Assembly (NCBI GenBank): GCA_038562555.1
Contig: JBCFBK010000024.1
Span: forward strand, 10,795 to 74,794
Length of the DNA stretch: 64,000 nt
Source of the DNA: JBCFBK01 sp038562555
GTDB taxonomy: Bacteria; Bacteroidota; Bacteroidia; Bacteroidales; Prolixibacteraceae
Reading direction: 5' to 3'
Shown here: positions 25,739 to 34,783 of the stretch, in pieces
Numbering within the stretch: the first letter of the stretch is position 1
Layout: every line of letters begins with the position of its first letter
Program-made: the position numbers and the translations under genes
The notes under the pieces: generated by a model
The model's input: only the letters and a program-made list of their open reading frames with translations
Databases searched by the model: none
Told to the model about the DNA's origin: nothing

Positions 25739-26823
25739 AGGCGAAGGTATCCGTTTACGATTTCCTCGCGGTTAAAGGTTTTCATGACCACATTCCTGTT
25801 TTTTTCGCCGGCTGCACGGAGTTTTTCGCGGTCCATTTTGAGCAGGTAGCTTAGGGCTGCCTTGATCGATTGAGGATCGGAGGCATCGCACAGGAGGTTT
25901 TGGTTGTGACTTAAAAAAGCCGGCACATCCGAAACCCGGGAACAAACGACCGGTTTGGCGCAGGCCATGGCTTCGCAGATCGTATTGGGAAATCCCTCCT
26001 GGAAACTGAACAGGCCAACCGCATCAGCTTCCTGCACAATCCGCAGGATATCGGTGGTCGCAGGATAAAACCCGATGACCTGTTCCAATCCTCTTTTTTG
26101 AATTTCTGCCACCGCCTTAGTATAAACCGGGTTTAGCTCCTTGCGCTGCACATCTTCGCCATACCAGTCGATCCGGAGCATGCTCCGCTCCTGGCTGCTC
26201 AGCAGGGAGAGCGCCTCGATGAGTCCCATGACATTTTTTTCGGTGCTGATCCGGGCCGCCACCACCAGGTAAAGCCGCGGATTTCGCCTGAAGAGGAAGT
26301 TTTCGGGCGGCCGGAACCGACCGAAATCGATGATATTATAGAGCACATGGCTTTTCGTTTTCGGCAGAAGGGGGTTGGCCTGGTAGACCAGTTCCATGTT
26401 GGCGCCGGAGTTGGCCACCACCGCATCGGAGAACAGATGGAACCAGCGGTAAAGCCTCAGTTTGGGCGATTTTACAATACCGGGGTTCGCCGTGCGCTCA
26501 CCTACCACCAGCTTCCATTTGCGGAAAGGAAATCCGGAAACCTCACTGATAAAATTCGCGGCCTCGAGGAACGACAGCACGGCATCGTAGTTCCCGCGCC
26601 GGATAAAGCGTCTCATTTTCAGCAGGCGTTTCAGGTAGCTGCTTTCCTGAATACAGGTGATGCTGATCCCTCTCTGCTCCACTTCAGGGTTAAAAAAGGG
26701 CAGGTGGTGATAAGTGAGAAATGAAACGTTATGCCCTTTTTCGCGGAAGGCAGCGGCCAGTTCAATCAGTTGCCGCTGAGCGCCACCCAGGCACAGGCTA
26801 TCGATAACACAAAGTATTTTCAT
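25717..26823 (-). CDS. Glycosyltransferase family 4
   Basis: 368 aa from ATG at 26823 (MKILCVIDSLCLGGAQRQLI). A 21-bp tandem duplication places a second in-frame ATG at 26844 (MKIPCKKMKIL), so the start codon region exists twice. The GT-B C-terminal domain shows VVAARISTEKNVMGLIEAL and the donor region GLFSFQEGFPNTICEAMACA. It should add one sugar to the repeat unit. Its start lies inside the end of the upstream wzy-like gene. The last residues LGAQGA come from a word repeat. Confidence 0.9.
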   Translation of the reverse strand: MKILCVIDSLCLGGAQRQLIELAAAFREKGHNVSFLTYHHLPFFNPEVEQRGISITCIQESSYLKRLLKMRRFIRRGNYDAVLSFLEAANFISEVSGFPFRKWKLVVGERTANPGIVKSPKLRLYRWFHLFSDAVVANSGANMELVYQANPLLPKTKSHVLYNIIDFGRFRPPENFLFRRNPRLYLVVAARISTEKNVMGLIEALSLLSSQERSMLRIDWYGEDVQRKELNPVYTKAVAEIQKRGLEQVIGFYPATTDILRIVQEADAVGLFSFQEGFPNTICEAMACAKPVVCSRVSDVPAFLSHNQNLLCDASDPQSIKAALSYLLKMDREKLRAAGEKNRNVVMKTFNREEIVNGYLRLLGAQGA

Positions 26824-28018
26824 CTTCTTGCAGGGTATTTTCATCTTCTTGCAGGTTGGTTGATTCTTTTTGAAGGTAAATGGCACTGGCGGCGATATAG
26901 GCAAAGATGACCCAGCCTATTTTCACGTACAGTAAATGTCCGCTTAAAAGCATTCCGGCAATCGGAAGGAATAAAAGCAGTTGGAGCAGATAACCCTGTT
27001 CGCGGTAAGTCTGCCAGCCGAGCATGACAATACGGTAAAGAAATACCAGGTATATGGCCAATCCGGCGACGCCCGAGAAACAAAGGATTTCGATAATCAC
27101 ACTGTGGGGGCTCATGAGCTCGCCGTACTGCCAGGTGCTGAAGAATTCATAGCCGGTGCGGCCAACGCCAAAGATGGGGTTTTCGGTCCATACCGGCAGA
27201 ACCGTCCGCCAGATCTCGTCGCGTTGCGAAAGATCGCCGTTCTCGACGGTTTCCATGAGGCGCTCCGCGACCACCTCTGAATGGAGCAGGTACTGCCAAA
27301 GCAGCACAAGACCCACCATGCCGGCAAACACGAGGACTCCTTTTACCCACACCTGCTTTGTCTTGTACAGCACAACGATCGACACAAACGCAGCAACGAA
27401 GGCGACAAAGGCCATTCGTGACCCGCTCGCGATGAGCAGACTGAAAAGAAAAGGGGTGCCCGCCAGAAACAGGTAGCGCATCCAGCCAAAGCCGCCGCGG
27501 TTCTGTATCACCAGCAACACGATGTAGATCAGCGAAACACACATCCGGATGCCAATTTCATTTTCGTTCGTGCCAAAAATGCTGACCCTTCCGTCGTCGC
27601 TGAAACCAACACCGATGCCCAGCGGGTACAGCACCGAAAGGGTTATCGAACCGGCTGCAAATCCAAGCAGCCCTTTTTCGAGCACCATCGGGTCCTCCGC
27701 TTCGTGATTGATCAGGATCCAGAAAAGCAGGATATTCTGCAACAGGCTGAATTCAAAAAAATCGGTATGCCCGTACCGCATATTGAATATATTGATCAGC
27801 GTCAGCAAAATAAGGAACAGCATTGCGGTCCTCAAAAATGGCTTGAAGGCAACGGGAGTTCTGAACCTGAGGATCGAAGGCGCCATGAACAGGACGTAAA
27901 TGTAAGCCATCAGCTTGGCGATCGAGAACGCCCCGTCGGTGTAAAACGGATCGTACACTTCGAAGTTCAGGGAAAAAAAGACCAGGAAGAGCGCAATCCT
28001 TTGTAAATTTTTTAACAT
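26798..28018 (-). CDS. O-antigen/capsule polymerase (Wzy-like)
   Basis: 406 aa with about ten hydrophobic helices and a large periplasmic loop between about 230 and 310 holding the Wzy_C-type sequence NGDLSQRDEIWRTVLPVWTE and FGVGRTGYEF. The family polymerises undecaprenyl-linked repeat units in the periplasm. It follows wzx. The C-terminal tail LQEDENTLQEDENTLCYR shows the two-copy product of a 21-bp tandem duplication. Confidence 0.87.
   Translation of the reverse strand: MLKNLQRIALFLVFFSLNFEVYDPFYTDGAFSIAKLMAYIYVLFMAPSILRFRTPVAFKPFLRTAMLFLILLTLINIFNMRYGHTDFFEFSLLQNILLFWILINHEAEDPMVLEKGLLGFAAGSITLSVLYPLGIGVGFSDDGRVSIFGTNENEIGIRMCVSLIYIVLLVIQNRGGFGWMRYLFLAGTPFLFSLLIASGSRMAFVAFVAAFVSIVVLYKTKQVWVKGVLVFAGMVGLVLLWQYLLHSEVVAERLMETVENGDLSQRDEIWRTVLPVWTENPIFGVGRTGYEFFSTWQYGELMSPHSVIIEILCFSGVAGLAIYLVFLYRIVMLGWQTYREQGYLLQLLLFLPIAGMLLSGHLLYVKIGWVIFAYIAASAIYLQKESTNLQEDENTLQEDENTLCYR
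26814..26855. repeat. Exact 21-bp tandem duplication
   Basis: Two adjacent perfect copies (26814-26834 and 26835-26855; unit begins GTATTTTCATCTTCTTGCAG). On the minus strand it extends the wzy C-terminus by seven residues (LQEDENT twice) and duplicates the start-codon region of the next gene in frame. Confidence 0.95.
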
Positions 28019-28046
28019 CGTTTATCTGAGTTATGTGTATATCCGT

Positions 28047-29564
28047 TCAAATCAGTTTAAAAAAAATGAATAGTCGTTTGGTGTGCTGCGCGAGCCAGCC
28101 CCTGATCACGGAACGCCCCACCGGAAACAGGTCGAACCTGATCTCCAGGGCAGCTACCAGGATCAGATAGGTGATGCCAAGCAAAGCGGTTGTGAAGACC
28201 CCGTAACTGAAATACCGTTCAATCAAAAAGAAAGGAGTGATCGAGGCAAGCGTGATCAGTGCGATCGCGGCAAACTTTTCGAAGGGAAAGAAGCCGGAAA
28301 CGCTACTTTTCACCAGCCTGATCTGCGCCGCCAGATTAAGCAGCCTCGGAACGGCGACCCCGATGAGGGCGCCCGACATCGCCCCCCAGATGCCAAAAAA
28401 TTTAGTCAGGAAATAAATAGACGGAACCACGATCAATCCGCCGATGATATGTGAACGCAGACTGGTACGCGTATTTCCGGTTGCGCGGAGAATGACATCG
28501 GTGCCCAGCATAAAGATGAGGAACGATAACAGGTATACCCGGAATAAAGGGACCGCATCGGCATAATTTTCAGTGAAAAGAAAGGAGATGATCTTGCCCG
28601 CATAGAGCATGACAACAGCGATAGCCGGCAAAGCGAAAGCATAGGTTCGGGCTACGAACGAGCGGTAAACTTCAACAACCTCTTTCATCTTACCGGACTT
28701 GTACTTTTCAATCATGTGGACCAGCGAAACCTGCGAGATGGAATCGTAAATCTGATTAATGCCCGGGATGCCGTAAAAGGCGATCGCGTAGATGGCATAA
28801 TCGGTGGTCGACAGGAAGGAGATGCAGATTATTTTATCGAACCGCTGGAAAAAGATGTTCAGGCTCACCGCCGCGCCGAACGGCAGACCGTATTTCAACT
28901 GCTCCTTAGCAAGGCCGGTATCGAAGAGCTTTTGGCCCCGACCGCCACCCCGAAAGCCCCTGAATACATAAAAAGAAACAAACAACAGCGAGGCGGCAGC
29001 TGAAAAGATGATCGCGTTAAACACCGAATTCAGTCCCGGCAAGATCAAAAACAAAACGACAACCAGGGTTAACCTGAGCAGGATCTCGGCGGGAGGATAA
29101 GCCAGGCTGGTGATCAGATCTTTCCGCAGCACGTACAGGGGCTCGATCATCATAGCCGGCATCAGCAGGATCACGCCTGCCAGAATATAATACCGGTACT
29201 CGTACAACTCACCTTCGCCAATCAGGTATCGCGAAATTTCGGGAACCGAAATGATCGTTACGGCAATGAGCGTCGCCATCACCAGAAATAAAAAGGTATT
29301 GGTTACCAACGCCTTCTTTCGGCGGTCGTCACTTCCGGGATAGAAATAATACAGATTGGCATGTATGGTCAGACTAAAGAACTCGATGCAGAAAAACACG
29401 ATCACATAATACTGGGCAAATATTCCGTATTCATCGCGCGTGAGAAACCGCGTCAGAAATAAAGGCATTGAAAAGGTGGCAAGTAAAGCAATCATCTTGC
29501 CACCTATCATACTGCCGGTTAACAGCATTCTCCCCGAAAAATGAGTTGAGCTTGCATTCTTCAT
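28047..29564 (-). CDS. Wzx-like lipid-linked oligosaccharide flippase
   Basis: 505 aa, MOP/MATE-type polysaccharide transporter with about 14 hydrophobic helices spread along the whole length (GGKMIALLATFSMPLFLTRF at the N-terminus). Family role: flipping undecaprenyl-linked repeat units across the inner membrane. It lies between wzc and wzy in the operon. Confidence 0.9.
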   Translation of the reverse strand: MKNASSTHFSGRMLLTGSMIGGKMIALLATFSMPLFLTRFLTRDEYGIFAQYYVIVFFCIEFFSLTIHANLYYFYPGSDDRRKKALVTNTFLFLVMATLIAVTIISVPEISRYLIGEGELYEYRYYILAGVILLMPAMMIEPLYVLRKDLITSLAYPPAEILLRLTLVVVLFLILPGLNSVFNAIIFSAAASLLFVSFYVFRGFRGGGRGQKLFDTGLAKEQLKYGLPFGAAVSLNIFFQRFDKIICISFLSTTDYAIYAIAFYGIPGINQIYDSISQVSLVHMIEKYKSGKMKEVVEVYRSFVARTYAFALPAIAVVMLYAGKIISFLFTENYADAVPLFRVYLLSFLIFMLGTDVILRATGNTRTSLRSHIIGGLIVVPSIYFLTKFFGIWGAMSGALIGVAVPRLLNLAAQIRLVKSSVSGFFPFEKFAAIALITLASITPFFLIERYFSYGVFTTALLGITYLILVAALEIRFDLFPVGRSVIRGWLAQHTKRLFIFFKLI

Positions 29565-29586
29565 TTTAATCCTCTTTCTCTTCTCC

Positions 29587-32034
29587 TTAACTGCTTACCG
29601 GAACTTTGTTTAAATTGACCTTGGTTCCGTTTACCCTTGGCTGATGCTGAACGGGGACATCTTTCCGTTTCCCGAAATAATCGGCTGTTTTTTTATCGTT
29701 GTATTTATAAGAATAATTATACCCGTAGCCAAACCGGCTGGCCTTGATATCGTTGATCACCAGCGAAAGATGTTTCATCAGTCCACGGTCGGAAAGCTCA
29801 TTGATAAAGCTGATCTGGTCTTTGCGGCTTACCCCGTAGCGCAGGATCACGATATTCAGGTCTGAAGCCCGGCAGGTGATCAGTCCGTCGGTAACCAGCG
29901 AAATCGGGGCATTGTCTATAATGACATAATCAAACTCTTCCCTGGCGCGGGCTATCAGCTCGGAAAACGCCGGACGTTCGAGCAGCTCCGCCGGATTGGG
30001 CGGGATGGGACCCGAAGCCACGAACGACAGGTTGTTAATGCTGGTCTCCAGCACAATTTCTTCGTAGGTGGACTGCCCGATCAGGTAGGTGCTAAGTCCC
30101 CAGACCGATTTCATATTCAGGGGCTTGTGCAGATGAGGCCTGCGCATGTCGGCTCCGACAAGCAGTACTTTCCGGTCGTTCAACGCCAGAATACAAGCCA
30201 GATTGAGGGAATTAAAGGTCTTTCCCTCACCGGGTCTGACCGAATGGATCCCGATCACCTTCTGATCGCCCTGGCTCAGCATATATTTCAGATTGGTGCG
30301 AACCGTGCGGAACGATTCGGTAATCGCTGCCCGCGGGTCTTTAACGACCACCATTTCGTTTTTCCCGTTACCATGCGGAATATTGCCTATGACCGTGAGT
30401 GCGGTAAGCCTTTGCACGTCCTCCTGCAGTTCGATCGTATTGTTCAGCTTGCTGATCATCATGACCACAAAGGCGGGGAGTCCCGCGCCCAGGAGCAGGG
30501 CCAGGACATAGAGGATGTTCGGAGGGATCCCGCTTTTCATGACACGCTCGGCGCTGGCCGGGTCCATAATCTGAATGTTCGAGATGGTCGAAGCCAGCAT
30601 AATCTCCAGTTCGGCCCTCTTTTGCAGCAGGAAGGTGTAGATTTCGCTGGTCAGTTCGTACTGGCGCCTGATGTCGATCAGTTTTTGTTCCTTAACCGGC
30701 AGCCTGTTTAACTGACCGGCAATCACATCGCGCCTTTCCTGCAGGTTAGCGATGGCAAGCCGGGCATTGTCGATCAGGTTGTGCAGGTTCTCGCGAAGCT
30801 GGTTGGTGACCTGGCTGATTTCTTTGTTGAGCAGCAAAAACGTGGGATTGCTTTCGTGGGCGCTGAACGAGAGGATCTCCCGCCTGCTGTAGAGGTCTGA
30901 TAATTTGAGCACCACCGCATTCAGCGCGGCATCCTGGATGCCGATCACTGAAGGTACGACCATCTTTTTGATGCTGTCGGTATGCCCCAGATAGTTTTGC
31001 AGGTTCTGGAAATATTTCAGTTGCATCTGGCTTTGCGATTTTTCCCGCTCTATTTCGCGCAACTGCGCCATAACCAGTCCGCCTTCGGCACTCAGGTCCA
31101 CAACCTGGTTGCGCGCCCGGAACTGGCTCACCGTGTTCCCGGCGGCATTCAGGGAGTCGGAAATCCCGCTTAACTGGCTGTCGATGAAGTCGAGCGAGCG
31201 CTTGTTGGTCAGCGTCCTGAATTCAAGCTTATAGTTCGTGTACGCCTCGATGAGTCCGTTGAGGAAATGGATTTCCCGTAATGGTTCACTCCCCTCTGTC
31301 ATTAAATGAATAATCTCATTTTTCTTTTCCGTTTGCCCGATCTTTAATTTCTTGAGATAAGTCCGCGTGAGGGTGTGTTTATTGTTGAAACAGAAAGAAA
31401 ACTTTTCTCCCGCTATCAACGACTCGCTCGCGGCCTGATGAATGGTAAAGTGGAAAAACTGATTTTTGAAGGGCATGCCGAATCTTCCGAAGGCCGAAAA
31501 TTCGATTTTCTGCGGTTTGTTACCAACCAGGGCCATCCCGTCGACAGCAATGCTATAGGAATCACCACGCAAAGGGGTGATTTCGATCCGGACATCTTCG
31601 GTGTTGGCAAAATCCGTGGCCTCTTCGACCAGGAAAGGCTCACGCGTATACAGGCCGTCCCAGTTTAACAGCCGCTTCTGGTACCAGGAAGTCCGCCAGC
31701 CCAGGTTGTCGAAGACCCGGTAATTCAGGGAATACGACCGGAGCAGGGCGACCTCGTTACCAATGGCGATATCCTTGCCGGTATTGAGCAGTGACTTTTG
31801 GAACAGGTCGTCAAGGCCCAGCTTACGACTGTCGTCGGTAACCAGAATATTGGCGTCGATCGAGTAGCCCTGACTCCGGAACCAGGTGTTATACACGAAT
31901 GTCAGTCCGACAAAAACGCTGATACTTATGACAAACCAGTACCAGTTACGTAAAAAGAGATAGAAATTCCGCTCATTATCGGCCTTTTCAGCGGACGGCC
32001 GTTGCAAATTGCGAGGTAAAATTCTGTTTTCCAT
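29587..32034 (-). CDS. Wzc-type chain-length determinant and tyrosine autokinase (complete copy 2)
   Basis: 815 aa. Two membrane segments (about 28-48 and 510-530) bracket a long periplasmic Wzz/coiled-coil region. The cytoplasmic kinase has Walker A SVRPGEGKT (598-606), Walker A' VLLVGADMRR (623-632, D629) and Walker B VIIDN (704-708). A tyrosine cluster (YGYNYSYKY, about 770-778, plus Y786) is the expected autophosphorylation site. Together with Wza it controls polymerisation and export of the chain. It is the complete paralogue of the gene cut at the left edge. Confidence 0.95.
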   Translation of the reverse strand: MENRILPRNLQRPSAEKADNERNFYLFLRNWYWFVISISVFVGLTFVYNTWFRSQGYSIDANILVTDDSRKLGLDDLFQKSLLNTGKDIAIGNEVALLRSYSLNYRVFDNLGWRTSWYQKRLLNWDGLYTREPFLVEEATDFANTEDVRIEITPLRGDSYSIAVDGMALVGNKPQKIEFSAFGRFGMPFKNQFFHFTIHQAASESLIAGEKFSFCFNNKHTLTRTYLKKLKIGQTEKKNEIIHLMTEGSEPLREIHFLNGLIEAYTNYKLEFRTLTNKRSLDFIDSQLSGISDSLNAAGNTVSQFRARNQVVDLSAEGGLVMAQLREIEREKSQSQMQLKYFQNLQNYLGHTDSIKKMVVPSVIGIQDAALNAVVLKLSDLYSRREILSFSAHESNPTFLLLNKEISQVTNQLRENLHNLIDNARLAIANLQERRDVIAGQLNRLPVKEQKLIDIRRQYELTSEIYTFLLQKRAELEIMLASTISNIQIMDPASAERVMKSGIPPNILYVLALLLGAGLPAFVVMMISKLNNTIELQEDVQRLTALTVIGNIPHGNGKNEMVVVKDPRAAITESFRTVRTNLKYMLSQGDQKVIGIHSVRPGEGKTFNSLNLACILALNDRKVLLVGADMRRPHLHKPLNMKSVWGLSTYLIGQSTYEEIVLETSINNLSFVASGPIPPNPAELLERPAFSELIARAREEFDYVIIDNAPISLVTDGLITCRASDLNIVILRYGVSRKDQISFINELSDRGLMKHLSLVINDIKASRFGYGYNYSYKYNDKKTADYFGKRKDVPVQHQPRVNGTKVNLNKVPVSS

Positions 32035-32729
32035 ATATTTAACTATTAATAATCAATACACTAATTATATAAATCATTTAAAAAAAAGCAAAAAATCTCC
32101 CGCTTGGCCCCATCGGGGAGCCAATTATGTTAACTTACGCTAAATAACGGGTATTTAGAGAATCACGTCACCAGGCCCCGGGCGAAAGCCCGCAAAGCCG
32201 TGGACGACAGGCAGCAACCGTGTCGTTTGACCACCGGCCGCAATAAAACTTCAGCTTAAAGCTTTTAAAAACCTGAAGCTAAAATCTCATTCCAAGTAAA
32301 AAAAAGTGATTAAAAAAAAAGGCAGGGACATGTGAAACCAGGATTTGGGTACTCTTAACAAAGCTTCGCTCCTTAACACCCGGATGGTGCAAGCATAACT
32401 CTGATTAAAATTTTCCTGTTTGATTCTTTTTTGCTTCACATTATCATGTCTCGTAAAGCAGACGGCTGAAACTTCCCTTTCCCAACCCTTGACAAATATC
32501 AAACTAATTTTCAGAAAAACCAAATAATATACAATCTTTTTTCAAACAATTTTAAAAAATAATCCGCAAAACCGCGTCGTTCTTCAGTTATATAAAGGTC
32601 ACATTCATAGCATGAAGCATCCTTTTGTCATAAAATAACTGATCGGGATGAACAAAATCAATTAATGACAAATGTTCATAATTTAAATCTATTTCCCGCG
32701 CCTGGCAAATGATCCGGCGGCCGATGCGT
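32035..32729 (-). other. 695-bp gap between wza and wzc (copy 2) with a structured GC-rich island
   Basis: No gene is supported. Most is AT-rich. A GC-rich island at 32101-32240 holds several stems (listed separately). By contrast the homologous gap in locus 1 is only 57 bp. I found no TAnnTTTG box on the minus strand here. Confidence 0.5.
32107..32240. other. Candidate structured RNA element in wza-wzc gap
   Basis: Stems visible: CCCC/GGGG (32108-32118); CTAAATA/TATTTAG around ACGGG (32140-32158); CGGGC-GAAA-GCCCG, a GNRA hairpin when read on the plus strand (about 32178-32192); GCCGTGG paired to CCACCGGC (about 32197-32239) enclosing CGACAGG/CCGTGTCG with loop CAGCAA. On the minus strand GCCTGGTGACGT resembles the ops-like core only weakly. 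Function unknown; orientation unclear. Confidence 0.4.
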
Positions 32730-33518
32730 TTATTTAATAATCAGACCAAATACGGCAAGCATCATCCCCAGTGAGGAGAAAAATACCGAAATGGACTGGC
32801 TGTTAAGCTGAAAATTCTTATTCTTGTCGGGTTCAACGAACACATAATCGTTTGGATGCAAATAGAACGCGGGCGACTGATAGACCTTTTTCTCCGACAG
32901 GTCGAGGACGTAGGTCCTTTTTCCTCCCGTTTCGGGGCGCACCACCATAACCCGTTTAATAGTTGCATAGTCCGTATTACCGTTAGCCATTGCAATGGCC
33001 TCGAATACCGTAAAATCGTTATTGTAATTATAGTAGACACCAGGCATTTTGACCTCGCCCAGAACCGTTACCTTATAGTTCAGCAACTTCACCTTGACCG
33101 TGGCATCTTTTAAAAACTTGTTCGCTTTGTCCTGCACGATTTTCTCAACCTGCTCCTGCAGGTTTCCCGCCACATGAATACGACCGAGTAACGGCACGTT
33201 CAGATTTCCGTCTCCGTCGACTTCAAAACCGTAGAGGTAAGCACCCTGAGGGCTCGTAAATTTTTGAAAACCGAAGGATCCCGCCTGCAACTGCATTCCT
33301 TCTTCCGGGTTGAACAGGGCGTTTACCTCGGGGTTCATCGACTTAATGCTGACATATAATATGTCGCCGGTTTTGATCACGTATTGGGTTTGATCTTCGG
33401 GAAGAACAGTGATCAGCTCGTTATCGGTTGCGTTCTTCAGATAGATCAGGTCTTTGCTGCTGCGACAGCCCGCAAAAAAGAGGGCCATGACGAAAATAAC
33501 AGGGACAATGCGTTTCAT
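32730..33518 (-). CDS. Wza-type polysaccharide export lipoprotein (copy 2)
   Basis: 262 aa. Signal peptide with lipobox LFFAGC, Poly_export domain (YVIKTGDILYVSIKSMNPEV), SLBB-like segment (VTVLGEVKMPGVYYNYNNDF) and a C-terminal amphipathic/hydrophobic helix. Much of it is identical to copy 1 at 1217-2008 (for example KDATVKVKLLNYKVTVLGEV). It should form the outer-membrane exit channel for the polymer made by the downstream operon. Confidence 0.94.
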   Translation of the reverse strand: MKRIVPVIFVMALFFAGCRSSKDLIYLKNATDNELITVLPEDQTQYVIKTGDILYVSIKSMNPEVNALFNPEEGMQLQAGSFGFQKFTSPQGAYLYGFEVDGDGNLNVPLLGRIHVAGNLQEQVEKIVQDKANKFLKDATVKVKLLNYKVTVLGEVKMPGVYYNYNNDFTVFEAIAMANGNTDYATIKRVMVVRPETGGKRTYVLDLSEKKVYQSPAFYLHPNDYVFVEPDKNKNFQLNSQSISVFFSSLGMMLAVFGLIIK

Positions 33519-33630
33519 TTTGGTTTTGTTTTAATAAGCCGATGCAACGTTGTGTTTTTAATTTTATTGTAGACTGAAACAATTTTTTTATTGAAGAGTT
33601 CATTAATCTCTAAAAATTGTGAAAGAAAAA

Positions 33631-34680
33631 TTATTTACACAAGGGAAGAATGCTGTTTTGAATGACCGAACGTGGCTCTATATACCGGAGATAGTATGCG
33701 GCCGCACCCTCTTCGAGTTTCGCGCGATACGAGCGGTCGGTCAGAAGCAGGTTGATCGCCGCCTCTAATTCTTCCCGATTTCGGACATAGTGGATATGTA
33801 CCCCGTGAACAAGCGGTTCGGGCAGTTCATTGACAAGGGTGCTTGAGATGATCGCTTTTCGCATGGCAAGAAATTCACCCAGCTTCCACCCGTGGCAGTT
33901 GTAGACCGCGGGTGTATTGAATACGAAAGCCGAAGCCTGGTTATTTTTCAGGAACTCCTTCGTGGTATAGGGTCTTTTCGCCCATACATTTTCATAGCCT
34001 TTCTCAGGCAACGAATTGCCGGAGGTAAAAAAACCGCCTTCGAAATCGCAGTCGGCGGTCCTGCAGCACTGCATAAATTCTTTACGGAGCCGGTTTGTCT
34101 GGTCTACCGAAGTGCCGGGCCAAAGCCGGGCGAGCATAAACACATAAGGGCGTTCGCTTTCGCCCGACACCGGCTGCCGCCGGGTATATTCACCCATGCG
34201 GGGCCGGATATACTGGCCGTAATAATCGGACAGATGCCTCTTCCAGGCAGCGACAGGCAGGAATCCGCACCGGATGAAATTGGAAACGCAGTACCAGGCT
34301 GTTTCCCAAAAGTCCCAAATCCTGATCCCGAACGAAGGGCCGACAGAAATGATCTTGCTTAGGTATTTCTGATCGGTGAGCGCCGGGTTGAAATTGATTT
34401 TCGCATACAGGTCGCACCAATCCCAGGCGTTTTGCTTAATACCGGGCTTATCGCGAAAATCGATGATGATCCGGTTGATGTGATTCGACGGGCTGACAAT
34501 GACAAAGGCCATATAGTGATCGAACGAATTCGAATCGGATTTCCGGTTTAGTTCCCTGAAATGACGGGACGAAAAACGAACATTCCTTTTTCCGAACTCA
34601 TCGTACAGACCCTGAAGGTAGAATGATGAATACAGCATCCTGCCCGAGGGATCGACGAAAACGCGGATGGACTGACTCAT
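33631..34680 (-). CDS. Putative GT-B glycosyltransferase
   Basis: 349 aa, first gene of the leftward capsule operon. The C-terminal third resembles the donor-binding half of GT1/GT4 enzymes: FVFNTPAVYNCHGWKLGEF, LAMRKAIISSTLVNELPEPL, and a helix ending in YYLRYIEPRSVI. The N-terminal half (VFVDPSGRMLYSSFYLQGLY) is less clear. No signal peptide or membrane segment. Probably adds a sugar to the repeat unit; the family assignment is tentative. Confidence 0.65.
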   Translation of the reverse strand: MSQSIRVFVDPSGRMLYSSFYLQGLYDEFGKRNVRFSSRHFRELNRKSDSNSFDHYMAFVIVSPSNHINRIIIDFRDKPGIKQNAWDWCDLYAKINFNPALTDQKYLSKIISVGPSFGIRIWDFWETAWYCVSNFIRCGFLPVAAWKRHLSDYYGQYIRPRMGEYTRRQPVSGESERPYVFMLARLWPGTSVDQTNRLRKEFMQCCRTADCDFEGGFFTSGNSLPEKGYENVWAKRPYTTKEFLKNNQASAFVFNTPAVYNCHGWKLGEFLAMRKAIISSTLVNELPEPLVHGVHIHYVRNREELEAAINLLLTDRSYRAKLEEGAAAYYLRYIEPRSVIQNSILPLCK

Positions 34681-34783
34681 TGGTTTTTTTTGAACAAGGT
34701 TTTTTATACTAATACCTGTAAAACAAACGCAAGTTAGTAAGTGTTCGTCAATTTGCCCTCACTGATTACATAAAATTTAATAA

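Noticed and set aside
32161..32240. c-di-GMP-I (GEMM) riboswitch
   Set aside because: GAAA loop and CAAAGCC on the plus strand recall GEMM, but the conserved GGGCAAACC-type segment is missing, spacing is wrong, and no plus-strand gene follows.
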